DNA of 64,000 nucleotides from Palsa-461 sp963768185 (lineage in GTDB: Bacteria > Actinomycetota > Acidimicrobiia > Acidimicrobiales > RAAP-2): contig CAVYGS010000005.1 in NCBI GenBank assembly GCA_963768185.1, forward strand, positions 682,001 to 746,000, given 5' to 3'. The notes under the pieces were generated by a model. It had not been told where the DNA came from. It did not search any database and was given only the letters and a program-made list of their open reading frames with translations. Below, one piece after another: positions 62,395 to 64,000 of the stretch (within the stretch, counting starts at the first letter, position 1; the number at the start of each line of letters is the position of its first letter). The position numbers were made by a program, and so were the translations under genes.

Positions 62395-62852
62395 GCGCGC
62401 TCGCGCTCGTAAGCACACCCGGCTGTTAGACCGTCGCAGCGTCCACCGCCCCGGCGATTCAGGACGCGCGCTGCGCGGGGCTGCGGTTGACCTTCGGGGA
62501 CACTCTCTGTCGTCGGTGATCACGCCCTCATGAGAAGTCGCGTAACGGCAGAGGCTCGGCCGCGTCCTGGGACCTGGCCCATAGGACCTTGACCTGGTTC
62601 CACCTTAAAGGGCTCGGAAGAACAGTCTCGTTTTGGGTGCCGAGACAACAACGACTCAACTTGCCGCCCGGTTGACCTCAACCGAAGAGCTGAGGACCGC
62701 CAAGAGGGGGCTAGCACCAGTAACGAAAGACCCGCCTCCCGGATTCTCGGGGAGGCCATCCGCCGTTACCCTTGCCTCATCGGCAGTCGGCGCCACTGGG
62801 CCACCTGGCTGCGGCGGGTATCGGTACTGAGAAAGGCGCAGGCGACACGCAT
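62395..62852. other. Intergenic region upstream of the ABC operon
   Basis: About 460 nt with no supported gene. A short palindrome GAGCGCG-CT-CGCGCTC follows the fusion stop, and GGTTGA-CC-TCAACC lies at 62670-62683. Both are candidates for termination or regulation, without further support. No strong -35/-10 pair is seen. Confidence 0.4.
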
Positions 62853-63830
62853 ATGAGCATCGCACTGCTTTCGGACACCGAGGAAGGGCGGGCCACTGAA
62901 GGTCAATGGGCGGTCGAGACCCATGGACTGACAAAGCGATTCGGCGACAACATCGCGGTCAACGACGTCGAACTCCTCGTTCCGCGGGGCTGCGCATTCG
63001 GCTACCTCGGACCGAACGGAGCCGGTAAGACCACACTGATCAGAGTGCTGCTGGGGCTCACTCACGCCGATGCCGGCTCGATGTTCCTTCTCGGCCACGC
63101 CGTCCCACGGCACCGTGACGTGGCCCTGGCTCGGGTGGGGGCGATTGTTGACGAACCCCGTTTCCACGGACATTTGACCGGCCGTCAGAATCTGCAAATC
63201 CTCGCCGCGGTGCGTGAACCGGCCGCCAAGCGTCGCATCGACTCTGTACTCGAGCGCGTCGGCATCCTGCACCGAGCCAACGACAAGGTGTCGAAGTACT
63301 CCATGGGTATGCGCCAAAGGCTGGGCGTTGCCGCCTGCCTCCTCGGCGATCCTCACCTGCTGATCCTCGACGAACCAATGAATGGCCTGGACCCCGCGGG
63401 CATGCTCGACATGCGCGACTTGATCCAATCTGTTGTGGCCGAGGGTTGCACCGTGATGCTGTCGTCACATCTCCTCGACGAGGTCGAGCGCACCTGCGAT
63501 GCGGTGGCCATCGTCGATCGCGGCACGGTGATTCGACAGGGACCGATCTCCCAACTGCTCGCCGGGTCCTCCTTCGAGGTGCAGATCGAGTGCTCCGAAC
63601 CCGACCGAGCGCGTACCCTGCTCGAGGGGACGGCCTTCGGCTCGCACGCGCAGGTCGGTGCGGACGGACTCGAGATCTCCCTCACGGAGGACACGCAGCG
63701 CGACGCCATCGCTGAAATCGCCCGCATCCTGGTGGAGGGCGGTATCGCCCTGTACCGACTCCAACACATCCAGGCTTCGCTCGAGGAATGGTTCCTCTCC
63801 GTGACCAGCCGTCTGGGAGGTTCGGAATGA
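62853..63830 (+). CDS. ABC transporter ATP-binding protein
   Basis: 325 residues from ATG 62853. Walker A GPNGAGKTT, Walker B LLILDEPMNGLD, the signature SMGMRQRLGVA (a degenerate LSGGQ) and the H-loop SSHLLDEVERTCD. The C-terminal ~85-residue domain is typical of ABC-2 exporters of the bacitracin/lantibiotic-resistance type (BcrA-like, DUF4162-like). It overlaps the permease start by 4 nt (ATGA). Confidence 0.92.
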   Translation: MSIALLSDTEEGRATEGQWAVETHGLTKRFGDNIAVNDVELLVPRGCAFGYLGPNGAGKTTLIRVLLGLTHADAGSMFLLGHAVPRHRDVALARVGAIVDEPRFHGHLTGRQNLQILAAVREPAAKRRIDSVLERVGILHRANDKVSKYSMGMRQRLGVAACLLGDPHLLILDEPMNGLDPAGMLDMRDLIQSVVAEGCTVMLSSHLLDEVERTCDAVAIVDRGTVIRQGPISQLLAGSSFEVQIECSEPDRARTLLEGTAFGSHAQVGADGLEISLTEDTQRDAIAEIARILVEGGIALYRLQHIQASLEEWFLSVTSRLGGSE

Positions 63831-64000
63831 CGACGATCTCCGACATCGTCCCGTCTCCGGGTCCGGCTCCCACACCGAGCCCGGCGGAGGTGTTGAGGGA
63901 TCACCGCGGGTCCTGGATCCCAGCGTGGGGCATGGTCACCACTCGCTTCATGGAGTTGCGGCGGCGACGCGGACTCATGATTGCCCTAATCGCCGTCAAC
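63827..64000 (+). CDS. ABC-2 type permease, N-terminal part (runs off right edge)
   Basis: 58 codons, open to the window end. It starts MTTISDIVPSPGPAPTPSP, continues through a Pro-rich leader into AWGMVTTRFMELRRRRGLM and the beginning of a hydrophobic helix (IALIAV). The amphipathic basic segment before TM1 is the standard ABC-2 permease entry. ATG 63827 overlaps the ATPase stop. Confidence 0.8.
   Translation, partial: MTTISDIVPSPGPAPTPSPAEVLRDHRGSWIPAWGMVTTRFMELRRRRGLMIALIAVN

Noticed and set aside
1..64000. tRNA, rRNA, riboswitch and CRISPR features
   Set aside because: I looked for the T-loop GTTCGAATC pattern, rRNA-like blocks, common riboswitch cores and regularly spaced repeats and saw none convincing. 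This was by eye, so a covariance-model scan could still find something short.

Overview
The window is GC-rich chromosomal DNA from a high-GC actinobacterium. The gene content fits an uncultured Acidimicrobiia-type lineage: a DUF3052 protein, an SCO6745-family protein, ANTAR regulators, an F420-dependent LLM oxidoreductase, a deazaflavin-dependent (DDN-type) nitroreductase domain, an EthA-like Baeyer-Villiger monooxygenase, and many CoA- and lipid-type dehydrogenases. The class is an inference from gene families, because no rRNA or other phylogenetic marker is present. I saw no tRNA, rRNA or CRISPR array.

Layout. 1-6.2 kb: the 5' part of a DUF4012 membrane protein, an O-methyltransferase, a metallo-beta-lactamase-fold hydrolase, an MprF/LysX-like DUF2156 membrane protein and a class I/II aminotransferase. 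6.2-12.0 kb (minus strand): an envelope-glycosylation block in the order OmpR-type response regulator, sensor kinase, GT2-GtrA fusion, GT39 membrane glycosyltransferase. 12.2-16.9 kb: an aldo/keto reductase, a dienelactone hydrolase, a secreted seven-repeat L,D-transpeptidase, DUF3052 and a small secreted Ser/Thr-rich protein. 17-29.8 kb: a catabolic and redox region (P450, APH-fold kinase, lipocalin-like protein, PhyH dioxygenase, GNAT, a frameshifted aldo/keto reductase, alpha/beta hydrolase, M20 amidohydrolase, quinone reductase, EthA-like monooxygenase, SCO6745 protein). 29.8-34 kb: a small basic protein, a cold-shock protein followed by a start-less frame, a TetR plus mycothiol-dependent-enzyme pair, and a nitrobindin-like protein.

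34-39 kb: a GT4 glycosyltransferase and a glycogen-debranching-type glucosidase that formed one operon until a 1,610-bp IS1380-family element with a CTAG target duplication separated them. The glucosidase is also frameshifted. 39.6-49.6 kb: a stress-flavoured region with two ANTAR regulators (one STAS-GAF-ANTAR), a VC0807-like membrane protein, a fatty-acid desaturase directly abutting a DUF6629 protein, a DoxX-like membrane protein, a cupredoxin, and two overlapping ferritin-like genes with a clear intrinsic terminator. 49.7-59.6 kb: a frameshifted amidohydrolase, an SDR lacking the active-site lysine, a MarR-ABC exporter operon that looks leaderless, an LLM oxidoreductase, DUF4389, back-to-back TetR and SRPBCC remnants, a CoA-transferase/SDR operon and another frameshifted SDR. 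59.8-64 kb: a TetR divergent from a very unusual glycosyltransferase-nitroreductase fusion, then an ABC exporter that runs off the right edge.

One pattern cuts across the window. At least five genes are broken by single 1-2 nt indels, most in short homopolymers or dinucleotide repeats, while the protein sequence resumes intact in another frame. This points either to uncorrected assembly indels or to very recent decay. It should be settled before the apparent pseudogenes or the fusion are interpreted.
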